Positions 55,388 through 64,000 of a stretch of DNA of 64,000 nt are shown one piece after another. The notes below the pieces were generated by a model, which saw only the letters and a program-made list of their open reading frames with translations, ran no database searches and was not told the origin of the DNA. Position 1 is the stretch's first letter, and each line of letters opens with the position of its first letter. The DNA comes from Prionace glauca (taxonomy: Eukaryota > Chordata > Chondrichthyes > Carcharhiniformes > Carcharhinidae). The position numbers and the translations under genes are program-made. The stretch is taken from NCBI GenBank assembly GCA_037974335.1, contig CM075760.1, forward strand, positions 46,210,138 to 46,274,137, written 5' to 3'.

Positions 55388-58294
55388 TCAGCACATGAAG
55401 GGTCTCTCCTCAGTGTGAACTCTCTGGTGTCTCAGCAAGTCATTTGACTGGGTGAATTCCCTCCCACACAGGGAGCAGGTGAATGGTTTCTCCCCGGTGT
55501 GAACTCGCTGGTGTCTTACCAGGTGCGATAACTGAGCGAATCTCTTCTCACACACAGTGCAGGCGAACGGCTTCTCCCCTGTGTGAACTCGCTGGTGTCT
55601 CTGTAGATGTGGTAACTGAGTGAATCTCTTCCCACACTCAGAGCACATGAATGGTCTCTCCTCAGTGTGAACTCGCTGGTGCCGCAGCAGGTTAGTGGAA
55701 TTAATAAAACTCTTCCCACACTCGGAGCAGAGGAAGGGCCTCTCCCCGGTGTGAACCCGTTGGTGTGTCATCAGGTTGCATAACTCAGTGAATCCCCTCC
55801 CACACTCGGAGCAGAGGAAGGGCCTCTCCCCGGTGTGAACCCGTTGGTGTCTCAGCAGGTTGGTTGACTGAGTAAATCCCTTCCCACACTCGGGACAAGT
55901 GAACCCCCTCTTCACACTGCGACCTTGCTGGTGTGTCAGCAGGTTGGATGACCGAGTGAATCCCTTTCCACGTTTGGGGAAAGTGAGGAGCTTTTCCCCA
56001 GAGTGTGTGCATTGGTGTTCAGTGAGGTCAGACGATCGTGTGAACGCAGCCCCACAGTGAGAGCAGCTGAATAGTCTCTCGTCAGTGTGACCGTGTTGAT
56101 GGGACCCCGATTCCACAGAACTCTGAAAACAAGTCCCACCGTCTGGACATGTAAAAGGTCTTTCATCAGTCTCGCCTCGTTCGTCTGTCAGCAGGTTAGA
56201 GAACGGAATGAATCCCTTCCCAGACTCGGAGCGGGGAACCGGACCGTCCTCAGGGCGGGGAACCGGACCGTCCTCGGGGCGGGGAACCGGACCGTCCTCG
56301 GGGCGGGGAACCGGACCGTCCTCGGGGCGGGGAGCCGGACCGTCCTCGGGGCGGGGAGCCGGACCGTCCTCGGGGCGGGGAACCGGACCGTCCTCGGGGC
56401 GGGGAGCCGGACCGTCCTCGGGACGGGGAACCGGACCGTCCTCGGGGCGGGGAGCCGGACCGTCCTCGGGGCGGGGAGCCGGACCGTCCTCGGGGCGGGG
56501 AGCCGGACCGTCCTCGGGACGGGGAGCCGGACCGTCCTCGGGACGGGGAACCGGACCGTCCTCGGGGCGGGGAGCCGGACCGTCCTCGGGGCGGGGAGCC
56601 GGACCGTCCTCGGGGCGGGGAGCCGGACCGTCCTCGGGGCGGGGAGCCGGACCGTCCTCGGGGCGGGGAGCCGGACCGTCCTCGGGGCGGGGAACCGGAC
56701 CGTCCTCGGGGCGGGGAACCGGACCGTCCTCGGGGCGGGGAACCGGACCGTCCTCGGGGCGGGGATCCGGACCGTCCTCGGGGCGGGGAGCCGGACCGTC
56801 CTCGGGGCGGGGAGCCGGACCGTCCTCGGGGCGGGGAGCCGGACCGTCCTCGGGACGGGGAGCCGGACCGTCCTCGGGACGGGGAGCCGGACCGTCCTCG
56901 GGGCGGGGAGCCGGACCGTCCTCGGGGCGGGGAGCCGGACCGTCCTCGGGGCGGGGAGCCGGACCGTCCTCGGGGCGGGGAGCCGGACCGTCCTCGGGGC
57001 GGGGAGCCGGACCGTCCTCGGGGCGGGGAGCCGGACCGTCCTCGGGGCGGGGAGCCGGACCGTCCTCGGGGCGGGGAGCCGGACCGTCCTCGGGGCGGGG
57101 AACCGGACCGTCCTCGGGGCGGGGATCCGGACCGTCCTCGGGGCGGGGGGCCGGACCGTCCTCGGGGCGGGGGGCCGGACCGTCCTCGGGGCGGGGAACC
57201 GGAGCGTCCTCGGGGCGGGGAACCGGACCGCCCTCGGGGCGGGGAACCGGACCGTCCTCAGTCTGAACTCTCCGGTGTCCCTGCTGACTGGGTGAGACTG
57301 TGACTCCCTTCCCAGACTCGGTGCAGCTCAAAGTTCTTGCCTCAGTGTGAACTCGCTTGTGCCCCTCCCAGCTGGATAAGGTAGTGAATCCCTTCCCACA
57401 CTCAGAGCAGATAAATGGTCTCTCCTCAGTGTGAATTCTCTGATGATCCAATAGGTGGGATGACCGAGTGAATCCCTTCCCACACTCAGAGCAGATAAAT
57501 GGTCTCTCCCCAGTGTGCGCCCGATGGTGTCTGAGCAGGTCATTTGATTGAGTGAATCCCTTTCCACACACAGAGCAGATAAATGGTCTCTCCCCAGTGT
57601 GAACCCGTTTGTGTCTGAGCAGGTCATTTGCCTGAGTGAATCCCTTCCCACACTCGGAGCAGGTGAATGGTCTCTCCCCCGTATGAACTCGCTGGTGTCT
57701 CTGCAGGTGAGATAACTGAGTGAATTCCTTTCCACAATCAGAACAGGTAAATGGTCTCTCCCCAGTGTGAACTCGCTGGTGTCTCTGCAGATGGGATAAC
57801 TGAGTGAATTCCCTTCCACACACAGAGCAGGTGAACGGGGTGTCCCCAGTGTGAACTCGCTGGTGTCTCTGCAGGTTGGATGAATTTGTGAATCCGTTGC
57901 CACACGCAGGGCAGGTGAAAGGCCTCTCTCCAGTGTGAACACGCTGGTGTGTCTGTAAATTAGTCGAATTAATGAATCCCTTCCCACATTCAGAGCAGGT
58001 GAAGAGCCTCTCCCCAGTGTGAGTGTGTTGGTGTGTCAGCAGGCAGGATAACTGAGTGAATTCCTTTCCACACACAGAGCAGGTAAACGGCCTCTCCCCA
58101 GTGTGAATTCGTTGGTGTCTGAGAAGGGTGAATGATCGAGTAAATCCTTTCCCACAAACACTGCAAATGAACAGCCTGTCTCCAGTGTGAGCTCGCTGAT
58201 GTTTCAAAAGACCAGATGATTGGCTGAATCTTTGTCCACACACAGAACACGTGTACCGTTTCTCCCCGCTGAGAACGGAACTGTTTCCTTCCAT
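55388..58294 (-). CDS. ZF-D: large C2H2 zinc-finger protein with internal PRPEDGPA repeat
   Basis: The exon begins after the acceptor 'ttttaaaatcacag' (58402) and the ATG at 58294 starts MEGNSSVLSGEKRYTC. The 968-residue frame has eleven complete C2H2 fingers and one degenerate finger (residues about 14-340). About 43 copies of the octapeptide PRPEDGPA/V/D follow (about 347-690). Four units come next, three of them degenerate (SESGKGF, CPDGGTCF, LTFPKRGKGF), with FSCSHCGAAF intact. Six good fingers follow, and it stops abruptly at HTEERPFMC, where a frameshift cuts the series. In total there are 18 sound fingers. The acidic Pro-rich spacer is disordered-like and separates two DNA-binding halves. 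No KRAB domain is seen. It may be functional despite the lost C-terminal fingers. Confidence 0.85.
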   Translation of the reverse strand: MEGNSSVLSGEKRYTCSVCGQRFSQSSGLLKHQRAHTGDRLFICSVCGKGFTRSFTLLRHQRIHTGERPFTCSVCGKEFTQLSCLLTHQHTHTGERLFTCSECGKGFINSTNLQTHQRVHTGERPFTCPACGNGFTNSSNLQRHQRVHTGDTPFTCSVCGREFTQLSHLQRHQRVHTGERPFTCSDCGKEFTQLSHLQRHQRVHTGERPFTCSECGKGFTQANDLLRHKRVHTGERPFICSVCGKGFTQSNDLLRHHRAHTGERPFICSECGKGFTRSSHLLDHQRIHTEERPFICSECGKGFTTLSSWEGHKRVHTEARTLSCTESGKGVTVSPSQQGHRRVQTEDGPVPRPEGGPVPRPEDAPVPRPEDGPAPRPEDGPAPRPEDGPDPRPEDGPVPRPEDGPAPRPEDGPAPRPEDGPAPRPEDGPAPRPEDGPAPRPEDGPAPRPEDGPAPRPEDGPAPRPEDGPAPRPEDGPAPRPEDGPAPRPEDGPAPRPEDGPAPRPEDGPDPRPEDGPVPRPEDGPVPRPEDGPVPRPEDGPAPRPEDGPAPRPEDGPAPRPEDGPAPRPEDGPAPRPEDGPVPRPEDGPAPRPEDGPAPRPEDGPAPRPEDGPAPRPEDGPVPRPEDGPAPRPEDGPVPRPEDGPAPRPEDGPAPRPEDGPVPRPEDGPVPRPEDGPVPRPEDGPVPRSESGKGFIPFSNLLTDERGETDERPFTCPDGGTCFQSSVESGSHQHGHTDERLFSCSHCGAAFTRSSDLTEHQCTHSGEKLLTFPKRGKGFTRSSNLLTHQQGRSVKRGFTCPECGKGFTQSTNLLRHQRVHTGERPFLCSECGRGFTELCNLMTHQRVHTGERPFLCSECGKSFINSTNLLRHQRVHTEERPFMCSECGKRFTQLPHLQRHQRVHTGEKPFACTVCEKRFAQLSHLVRHQRVHTGEKPFTCSLCGREFTQSNDLLRHQRVHTEERPFMC
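56224..57258 (-). repeat. 24-bp minisatellite in ZF-D, about 43 units
   Basis: The unit 'ggggcggggagccggaccgtcctc' type (24 bp, variants with 'aacc', 'gatcc', 'gacgggg') repeats without indels, so the reading frame is kept throughout. All six frames are open across it, giving long antisense frames of about 400 and 350 codons that are artefacts of the repeat. Confidence 0.97.
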
Positions 58295-58401
58295 GTTGGA
58301 AGTCCTGTGATATTCAGGTTATGACAAACTGGATGATTCTCAGATTCTGGTGTGATGTTTGATTCGAGATTCCTGATTGTCAATCCCCCTCCTCCTCAAT
58401 C

Positions 58402-58564
58402 CTGTGATTTTAAAAAAAGAAAAAAAGGGAGTGAGAGAGAGTTCACACAAACACAAAAGCAACCTGTGAATGTGAGCTGAATGAATGTAGTAAATTTGTG
58501 GGGCCAGCAGGAGGAAAAAGTGATCATGAAAACTGCTCAATCTCCACAAAAACCCAACTGGCTC
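58402..58564 (-). other. ZF-D intron side, homologous to ZF-A intron
   Basis: 'aaaaagggagtgagagagag', 'cacacaaacacaaaagcaac' and 'aaaaacccaactggct' match 34860-34990. Homology ends sharply at about 58564, where the plus-strand ZF-E exon sequence begins. Confidence 0.7.
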
Positions 58565-58594
58565 AACCTGCAGAGACACAGGGATACCGGCACC

Positions 58595-59185
58595 ATGGAC
58601 AAAAGATGGAGATGTGGGGACTGTGGGAAGGGATTCCGTTGCCCATCTGCTCTGGAAACTCATCAACGGGTTCACACTGGGGAGAGTCCTTTCACCTGTT
58701 CCACGTGTGGGCAGGGATTTAGCAAGTCATCCACACTGCAGTCACACCTGCGTGTTCACACTGGAGAGAGGCCATTCATCTGCTCAGAGTGTGGGAAAGG
58801 ATTCACTCAGTCAACCAACTTGCTAACACACCATCGAGTTCACACCCGGGAGAGACCATTTACTTGCTCTGAGTGTGGGAAGAGATTCACTCAGTCCTCC
58901 AACCTACTGATACACCAGCGAGTTCACACTGGAGAGAAGTCATTCATCTGCTTTGAGTGTGGGAAGAGATTCACACAGTCAGCCAACCTGCTGATACACC
59001 AGCGAATTCACACTGGAGAGAGACCTTTCACCTGCTCTGCATGTGGGAAGGGATTCAGCAGGTTATCTATCCTACAGGAGCACCAGCGCATGCACACCAG
59101 GGAGACGCCATTCATCTGCTCTGTTTGTGGGCAGAGATTTACTTGGTCCTCCCTCCTGCTGAGACACAGGCTAGTTCACAAGTGA
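58595..59185 (+). CDS. ZF-E: C2H2 zinc-finger protein, seven fingers, intact
   Basis: The ATG at 58595 (caccATGGac, a good initiation context) starts [14 protein letters not shown]; the frame is open further upstream but that part is antisense intron sequence of ZF-D. Seven complete C2H2 fingers with TGERPF-type linkers run to RHRLVHK and a stop, 196 residues. It is the only one of the five zinc-finger genes here with both a normal start and an undamaged end. It has no KRAB domain and no visible promoter or 5' exon of its own. Expression, if any, may start in the shared 300-bp gap with ZF-D. It is expected to bind DNA in the nucleus; its target is unknown. Confidence 0.8.
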   Translation: MDKRWRCGDCGKGFRCPSALETHQRVHTGESPFTCSTCGQGFSKSSTLQSHLRVHTGERPFICSECGKGFTQSTNLLTHHRVHTRERPFTCSECGKRFTQSSNLLIHQRVHTGEKSFICFECGKRFTQSANLLIHQRIHTGERPFTCSACGKGFSRLSILQEHQRMHTRETPFICSVCGQRFTWSSLLLRHRLVHK

Positions 59186-59317
59186 TTACGTGAGTTGGAT
59201 TCTGCTGTTATTGTTGCTGTTAATCACATCCAGGACTGAAACGTGTCTATTCATATACAATGTTGATGGGAGGTGTGTGTCTGTCCCATTGTTTAGAGTG
59301 AATTGAAATTGTGAGTT

Positions 59318-59396
59318 GAACCATAGAATCCCATAGAACGGCCAGAAGAAGGCCATTCGGCCCATCAAGGCTGCACCTACTCTGACCCCTATTTAA
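59318..59396 (-). repeat. SINE 3' end fragment, antisense
   Basis: 'ccatagaatcccatagaacg' and 'gccattcggcccatcaaggc' are the antisense SINE 3' end, cut at 59396 by a CR1 copy. Confidence 0.8.
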
Positions 59397-60130
59397 AGGG
59401 CGAAAAGCTGCAGCATGCTACGGTGCAGAGGGACCTGGGGGTCCTTGTGCATGAGTCGCAAAAACCCAGTCTGCAGGTGCAAATGGGATGCTGGCCTTTA
59501 TAGCAAGGGGGACAGAATATAAAAGCAGGGAGGTCTTGCTGCAACTGTATAGGGCACTGGTGAGGCCGCAGCTGGAGTACGGTGTGCAGTTTTGGTCGCC
59601 GCACTTGCGCAAGGATATTTTGGCCTTGGAGGGAGTGCAGAGGAGGTTCACTAGGCTGATACTGGAGATGAGGGGGTTGGACTATGAAGAGAGACTAAAT
59701 AGACTGGGTCTGTATTTGCTGGAATTGAGAAGAATGAGGGGGGATCTTATAGAGACGTATAAGATAATGAAGGGGATGGATAGGTAGAGGTAGAGAGATT
59801 CTTCCTGCTTAGAAAGGACAGCAGGACTAGAGGGCACAGCCTCAAGATAAGGGGGGACAGTTTAGATGAGAGTTGAGGAGGAACTTCTTCACTCAAAGGG
59901 TGGTGAATCTCTGGAATTCTCTGCCCGTTGAAGTGGTGGAGGCTACCTCGCTAAATATATTTAAGTCACGGGTAGATAGGTTTCTGATAGACAAGGGAAT
60001 TAAGGGTTATGGGGAGAAAGTGGGAAAGTGGAACTGATCCACTTCAAATCAGCCATGATCTTATTGAATGGCGGGGCAGGTTCGAAGGGCTAGATGGCCT
60101 ACTCCTGCTCCTATTTCTTATGTTCTTATG
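59397..60130 (+). mobile_element. CR1-type LINE (subfamily A) 3' end, diverged
   Basis: From 'ggcgaaaagctgcagcatgc' to 'ttcttatgttcttatg'. It lacks about 20 bp ('gtggtcaggaag' region) found in the 27.1-kb copy. The connection domain is readable (LQLYRALVRPQLEYGVQFWS) with a stop-creating change after KGMDR and frame breaks after it. Older than the 25.6- and 53.2-kb copies. Confidence 0.9.
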
Positions 60131-60399
60131 TAACACCCTTCAGGGAAGGGAGGTGGGTCTACACATGACTATTGGATACATGGGAGGAGAGGGAAAGAGG
60201 CAGGAAGTGAAGAATAGGGATTTTATTTACTCACAACTAACCAGGACCTTAACAGAATCTTCCAATCCCTCAAACTCCACCCAAGGATCACAGGAGCTGA
60301 TCTGTGAGAGAGAACAGAGTCAATGTTTCAGACTTTAGTTCCATCCCCACAGATGCTGTCTGACCTGTTGAGATTTTCCAGCATTTTGTTTCATAATTA

Positions 60400-60865
60400 C
60401 AAAGAACAGAGAACAACACAGCCTGGGAAACCGGCCCTTCGGCCCAATGAGCCTGTGCCACCATTTTAACATTGTGAGTGCCCTCTTCTCCCTACGACCT
60501 TTGTCTACGCCTATTGGACTCCACAATAAAGGAATTATAACCAGATTGAGGGGAGACTAATTTAGGGACAATGTGTTACTGCCAATCAGCCTAAGTGCAC
60601 GTTTTTTGGGGTGTGGGAGGAAACCTGAGCTCCCGGAGATAACCCATCCAAGCACGGGGAGAATGTGCAAACTCCCACAGATACTGGCCCAAATCCATGT
60701 ATCTGCACAACAAACAGTGATAGTCACTGAGCAGTCATGTTGCCCATCAGTTTAAGTGTACGCTAACGACATGAAGCACTAGGCAACTCTCGAAGCAACA
60801 TCCAAGAGCAGCCCTCGCACGACCCATCGCGTGTATGCCCCTTGTTGGACAACAAGGCAGACCAG
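60400..60865 (-). mobile_element. 3' tail copy of CR1 subfamily D
   Basis: Antisense 'caaagaacagagaacaacac' to 'agagcagccctcgcacgacc', colinear with 35416-35900. Just before it, 60335-60395 is a single arm of the 36.3-kb inverted-repeat element. Confidence 0.88.
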
Positions 60866-61299
60866 AGCATCTGTGGATTAAAAAAATTAGTCAATCGTGT
60901 TTCTAAAGTTGGTTCTGTGAGCAATGCCTCCAATAAAATAATAGCAAAATAGAGCAGCTGTGGGATATCTGAAATAAACACAGAAAATGCTGGAAATACT
61001 CACAGGTCAGACAGTGGGTAAGATTCTCCGGCCTCCCAGCAGTGTGTTTCCCGCTGATGGGAAGTGATGTGATGTTTGCTAGCAGCAGGACTCTCTGATC
61101 AACTGCTCCCCATGGGAATTCACATTAACATCACCCCACACCAGCAGAAAACCCACGGGCGGAGGTGTGTGCTGCCGGCAGGAATGCAGAATCCTACCGG
61201 CATGAATGGCCAGAGAATTCTGGTCAGAGTCCATGGAGAGAGAAACGGAGGAAAGGTGGTAGAGGCAGGAAATCTCACAACAAGTAAAAAGTATGTAAT

Positions 61300-61870
61300 T
61301 GAGTCATAGAGGTTTACAGCATGGAAACAGGCCTTTCGATCTAACTTCTCAATGCAGCCCCTTTTTTTAAACCACTAAATTAATCCCAATTGCCCACGTT
61401 TGGCCCATATCCCTCTATAGCCATCCTCTCCTATGTAACTGTCTAAATGCTTTTTAATGGACAAAATTGTACCCCCCTCTACTACTGCCTCTGGCAGCTT
61501 GTTCCAGACACTCACCACCCTCTGTGTGAAAAAATTGCCTTTCTGGACACTTTTGTATTTCCCCTCTCACCTTAAAGCTATGCCCTCTAGTTTTAGACTC
61601 CCCTACCTTTGGGAAAAGATATTGACTATCTCGCTGATCTGTGCCCCTCATTATTTTATAGACCTCGATAAGATCACCCCTCAGCCTCCTACACTCCAGA
61701 GAAAAAAGTCACAGTCTATCCAGCCTCTCCTTATAACTCAATCCATCAAGTCCCGTTGGAATCCTAGTAAATCTTTTCTGCACTCTTTCTAGTTTAATAA
61801 TATCCTTTCTATAATAGGATGAACAGAACTCCACAGTACTCCAAGTGTGGTCTTGTACAACTTCAACAAG
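61300..61870 (-). mobile_element. CR1-type LINE (subfamily C) 3' end
   Basis: Antisense 'gaggtttacagcatggaaac' to 'actccaagtgtggtcttgta'. It preserves the uninterrupted 'cctctactactgcctctggc' site that reveals the insertion at 43255. Confidence 0.9.
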
Positions 61871-62077
61871 ACATCCCAACTCTTGGATTCAATGTAGATT
61901 TCGAAACACCACAGCACATGAGGCCATGGATCAAACTCTTTTAAGGCCAAACCAAATAAACAAAGTCAAATTACATTAGGACAAAGTAAAAGGGGCAGCT
62001 CCCCAAAAGGAAGGGGGAACAGCCCGAACAAAAACAAAAAGTACAAAAGAAACTTAAAACACATCAAATCAAAATGC

Positions 62078-62112
62078 AATTGTCGGGGTCTGTCATGCAG
62101 ACCCCGACAATT
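62078..62112. other. Perfect 15-bp hairpin
   Basis: 'aattgtcggggtctg' (62078-62092), loop 'tcatg', 'cagaccccgacaatt' (62098-62112). Role unknown. Confidence 0.9.
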
Positions 62113-62148
62113 CAGCCCCTGCGGTGTCCAGCGGGCGCGGAAGGCGGA

Positions 62149-62385
62149 ACTCACTCAAAAGGTGGTGAATCAAGGGAATTCTCTGCCCATTGAAGTGGTG
62201 GAGGCTACCTCACTAAATATATTTAAGTCACGGGTAGATAGGTTTCTGACAGACAAGGGAATTCAGGGTTACGGGGAGAAAGAGGGAAAGTGGAACTGAT
62301 CCACTTCAGATCAGCCACGATCTTATTGAATGGCGGGGCAGGCTCGAAGGGCTAGATAGCCTATCCTATTTCTTATGTTCTTAAG
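62149..62385 (+). mobile_element. CR1-type LINE (subfamily A) terminal fragment
   Basis: 'aactcactcaaaaggtggtg' to 'cctatttcttatgttcttaa', the last 235 bp of the element. It sits between two inverted GC-rich stretches ('tgcggtgtccagcgggcgcg' left, 'tgcgcccgcggacaccgca' right). Confidence 0.9.
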
Positions 62386-62389
62386 GCAT

Positions 62390-62900
62390 CGACTGCGCCC
62401 GCGGACACCGCATGCTCCCTCTCCAGGGAGAGGCCATTGATCAAGTGCTGGAAAATGTTCCCTAGTTTTGCTGGGGGTGGGGACACAGTCAGGATTGTTC
62501 CTGCTGCTGTCAGCAACAACATTATCTCCTCCTGCTGACAGGACTGGCCACGCATGCGCACCTCCGCACACGGCTCCCTCTCAAGATGGCGGCTGTTTAA
62601 CCGGGGTCTCTAACGGCTGGAAGCGGGGTGATTCCGGACAACCGCGGGGCTGGCCTGGACCTTCTGATTCGGGGTTCAATGCTTTTACTTGGTATTTATA
62701 AACCTATTCCGATCACCTCCCTGCGCCCTCCGATCGCTCGGACTCGCTGCTACCTTACCCGCCGCAGAGACAAGAAAGCAGCAGCTTCCTCCGTCCAGCA
62801 CTGCCACTGCGCATGCTCCAGACTGGGGCAGTTCTGCGCCTGCGCATTGCTACAGTGTGACGAGGATAGGAGACATTCACCGCCGCGAGTGATGCTGGGT
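62390..62900. promoter_or_regulatory. CpG-rich promoter-like segment with YY1 core
   Basis: GC-rich sequence with 'caagatggcggctgt' (62584), the YY1 consensus, plus several 'ctgcgcatgc/ctgcgcctgcgca' NRF1-like sites (62808-62848). No gene start could be assigned. Confidence 0.55.
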
Positions 62901-62934
62901 AAATACCCCGCCATTCAATAGAATAGCTTTTCTG

Positions 62935-63315
62935 TGAATGGCTGAGCAGACACTAATAGCCAATTCCGCACACGAGGACGGCCTCAACTGGGATCTTGGG
63001 TTCATGCCGCACTACCTGTAATCCCCACGACTCACCTGGGCTTGCAAAATCTCACTAACTGTCCTGTCTGGAGATAATACACGTCTCTTTAACCTGTGTT
63101 TAACCCTCTCTCCACTCACACTGTCTGTACTTTAAGACTTTATTACCTGTAAAAACTCACATTCCAACCATTATTTTGTAAATTGAGTTTGTGTCTTTAT
63201 ATGACTTGTTTGCGAACAGGTCTTCCACTCCCCTGATGAAGGTCGGCACTCCAAAAGCTTGTGGCTTGTGCCACCAAATAAACCTGTTGGACTTTAACCT
63301 GGTGTTGTGAGACTT
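62935..63315 (+). mobile_element. Diverged full arm of the foldback family
   Basis: From 'actaatagccaattccgcac' through 'gatcttgggttcatgccgca', 'ctgtctggagataatacacg' and 'aaataaacctgttggacttt' to 'aacctggtgttgtgagactt', it aligns along the whole arm 14478-14876 with many substitutions. It is a single arm without an inverted partner. Confidence 0.85.
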
Positions 63316-63489
63316 ACAGAGAGATTCCAGCCAATGTTTCGTGGCTGGATGAGCCTTCATCATGGATTGGCTTGATTTACTTACTCTGAGCTTAACAAAC
63401 ACAGTTTTTATTCCAATAACAAGAGTCAGGCTGTAGTGTGTTAGTGAACACAGTATTGGATCCAATGTAATGATAGTACAGACAGTATT

Positions 63490-63745
63490 GAATCCATGCA
63501 GTACAGAAGGAGTCACTGAGCCCATACTGACAATGATCCCATTCAGTCCTATCCTCGTAACCCATTTATTATCCTGCCAATCCCCGACACTAAGAGCCAA
63601 TTTAGCATGGCCAATCGATCTAATCTGCACATTTTTGGAGTGTGGGAGTAAACCCACATACACAGGGAGAATGTGCAGACTCCACACAGACCCGGGTTCC
63701 TAGCACTGTGAGGCAGCAATGCTAACCACCGTGCTGCCTGGCTGG
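63490..63745 (-). repeat. SINE, antisense, full body and head
   Basis: Antisense order: 'gcagtacagaaggagtcact', 'agccaatttagcatggccaa', 'cagggagaatgtgcagactc', then the head 'ggcagcaatgctaaccaccg'. Confidence 0.9.
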
Positions 63746-64000
63746 CTGTGTTTTGAGAAATCTCATTAAAATCTGGAACTCAGATGGGGATATGGGTTGG
63801 TGTTAGGTGGGAATCAGATTTACAGAATGGGTTCCTGTAATTGCAGCAATCCAATTGCTAGATGTTGGTAAGAAAAGGGAAGTATTTAAAGTGGAGACCA
63901 TGGGTGTGTTCAAGGATAATGATGGAGTTTATGAACTGAGAAAATACTGAGAGCAAAGAAATCAATCTAGAAAATTGTAGTCACTTCACGTTGTTCCAGG
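63746..64000. other. No recognised feature
   Basis: The window end holds no open frame or repeat that I can name. Confidence 0.3.

Noticed and set aside
34026-59185. KRAB, SCAN or BTB domains in the zinc-finger genes
   Set aside because: None is present in the finger exons or in the plausible upstream exons.
1-64000. LTR, endogenous retrovirus or Polinton sequence
   Set aside because: I looked for protease, integrase, capsid and envelope motifs and for paired LTRs and saw none; every RT here is CR1/L2-type with FADD-like motifs.

Overview
The window looks like accessory sequence from a cartilaginous fish, probably a shark. No single gene proves this. The inference rests on three things: tRNA-headed SINEs that end in the 'acttcattgcagtgtta...cttgtgac' tail, many CR1-type LINE copies, and an orphan receptor of the GPR139-like kind that is expanded in sharks. 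The genes are eukaryotic (introns, CCAAT/GC-box promoters, nuclear tRNAs). I saw no bacterial, CRISPR, LTR, retroviral or Polinton sequence.

Layout. 0-13 kb is mostly decay: LINE relics, SINE tails, an 84-bp minisatellite (6.3-7.4 kb), irregular 'gagaca/ataaac' arrays, and an 81-bp mini foldback element with an 11-bp target duplication. 13.7-16.2 kb (minus) holds a two-exon GPR139-like receptor gene. An 846-bp palindromic element cuts its second exon, and removing one 12-bp target copy restores the reading frame. 17.3-22.5 kb is a tRNA cluster: Glu(CTC, degenerate), Phe(GAA), Val(CAC), Val(TAC), Glu(TTC), a degenerate Asn(GTT) and Gly(GCC). The two Val genes lie in ~1.19-kb tandem units, and the two Glu genes are inverted copies. 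23.7-24.5 kb is a CpG-rich promoter-like island with a triplicated 33-bp module.

25-34 kb, 41-44 kb, 47-51.7 kb and 59-62 kb are layered CR1 elements of at least four subfamilies. They include one long open copy, one copy with a 5' inversion, and several copies nested in each other. 34-59 kb also carries five C2H2 zinc-finger genes without KRAB or SCAN domains. They are named here ZF-A (minus), ZF-B (+), ZF-C (+), ZF-D (minus) and ZF-E (+). Each of A to D has at least one lesion or oddity. ZF-A and ZF-B lack an ATG at the expected place, ZF-B and ZF-C are frameshifted near their ends, and ZF-D carries about 43 copies of a 24-bp repeat that seems to have grown out of a zinc-finger linker. ZF-E sits head to head with ZF-D inside ZF-D's upstream intron sequence.

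The most novel-looking system is the foldback family. It has two identical 399-bp arms, a 6-nt loop, one 42-nt asymmetric tail and 10-12-bp target duplications. An 81-bp derivative carries exactly the same two termini, and single-arm relatives lie at 53.8 and 62.9 kb.
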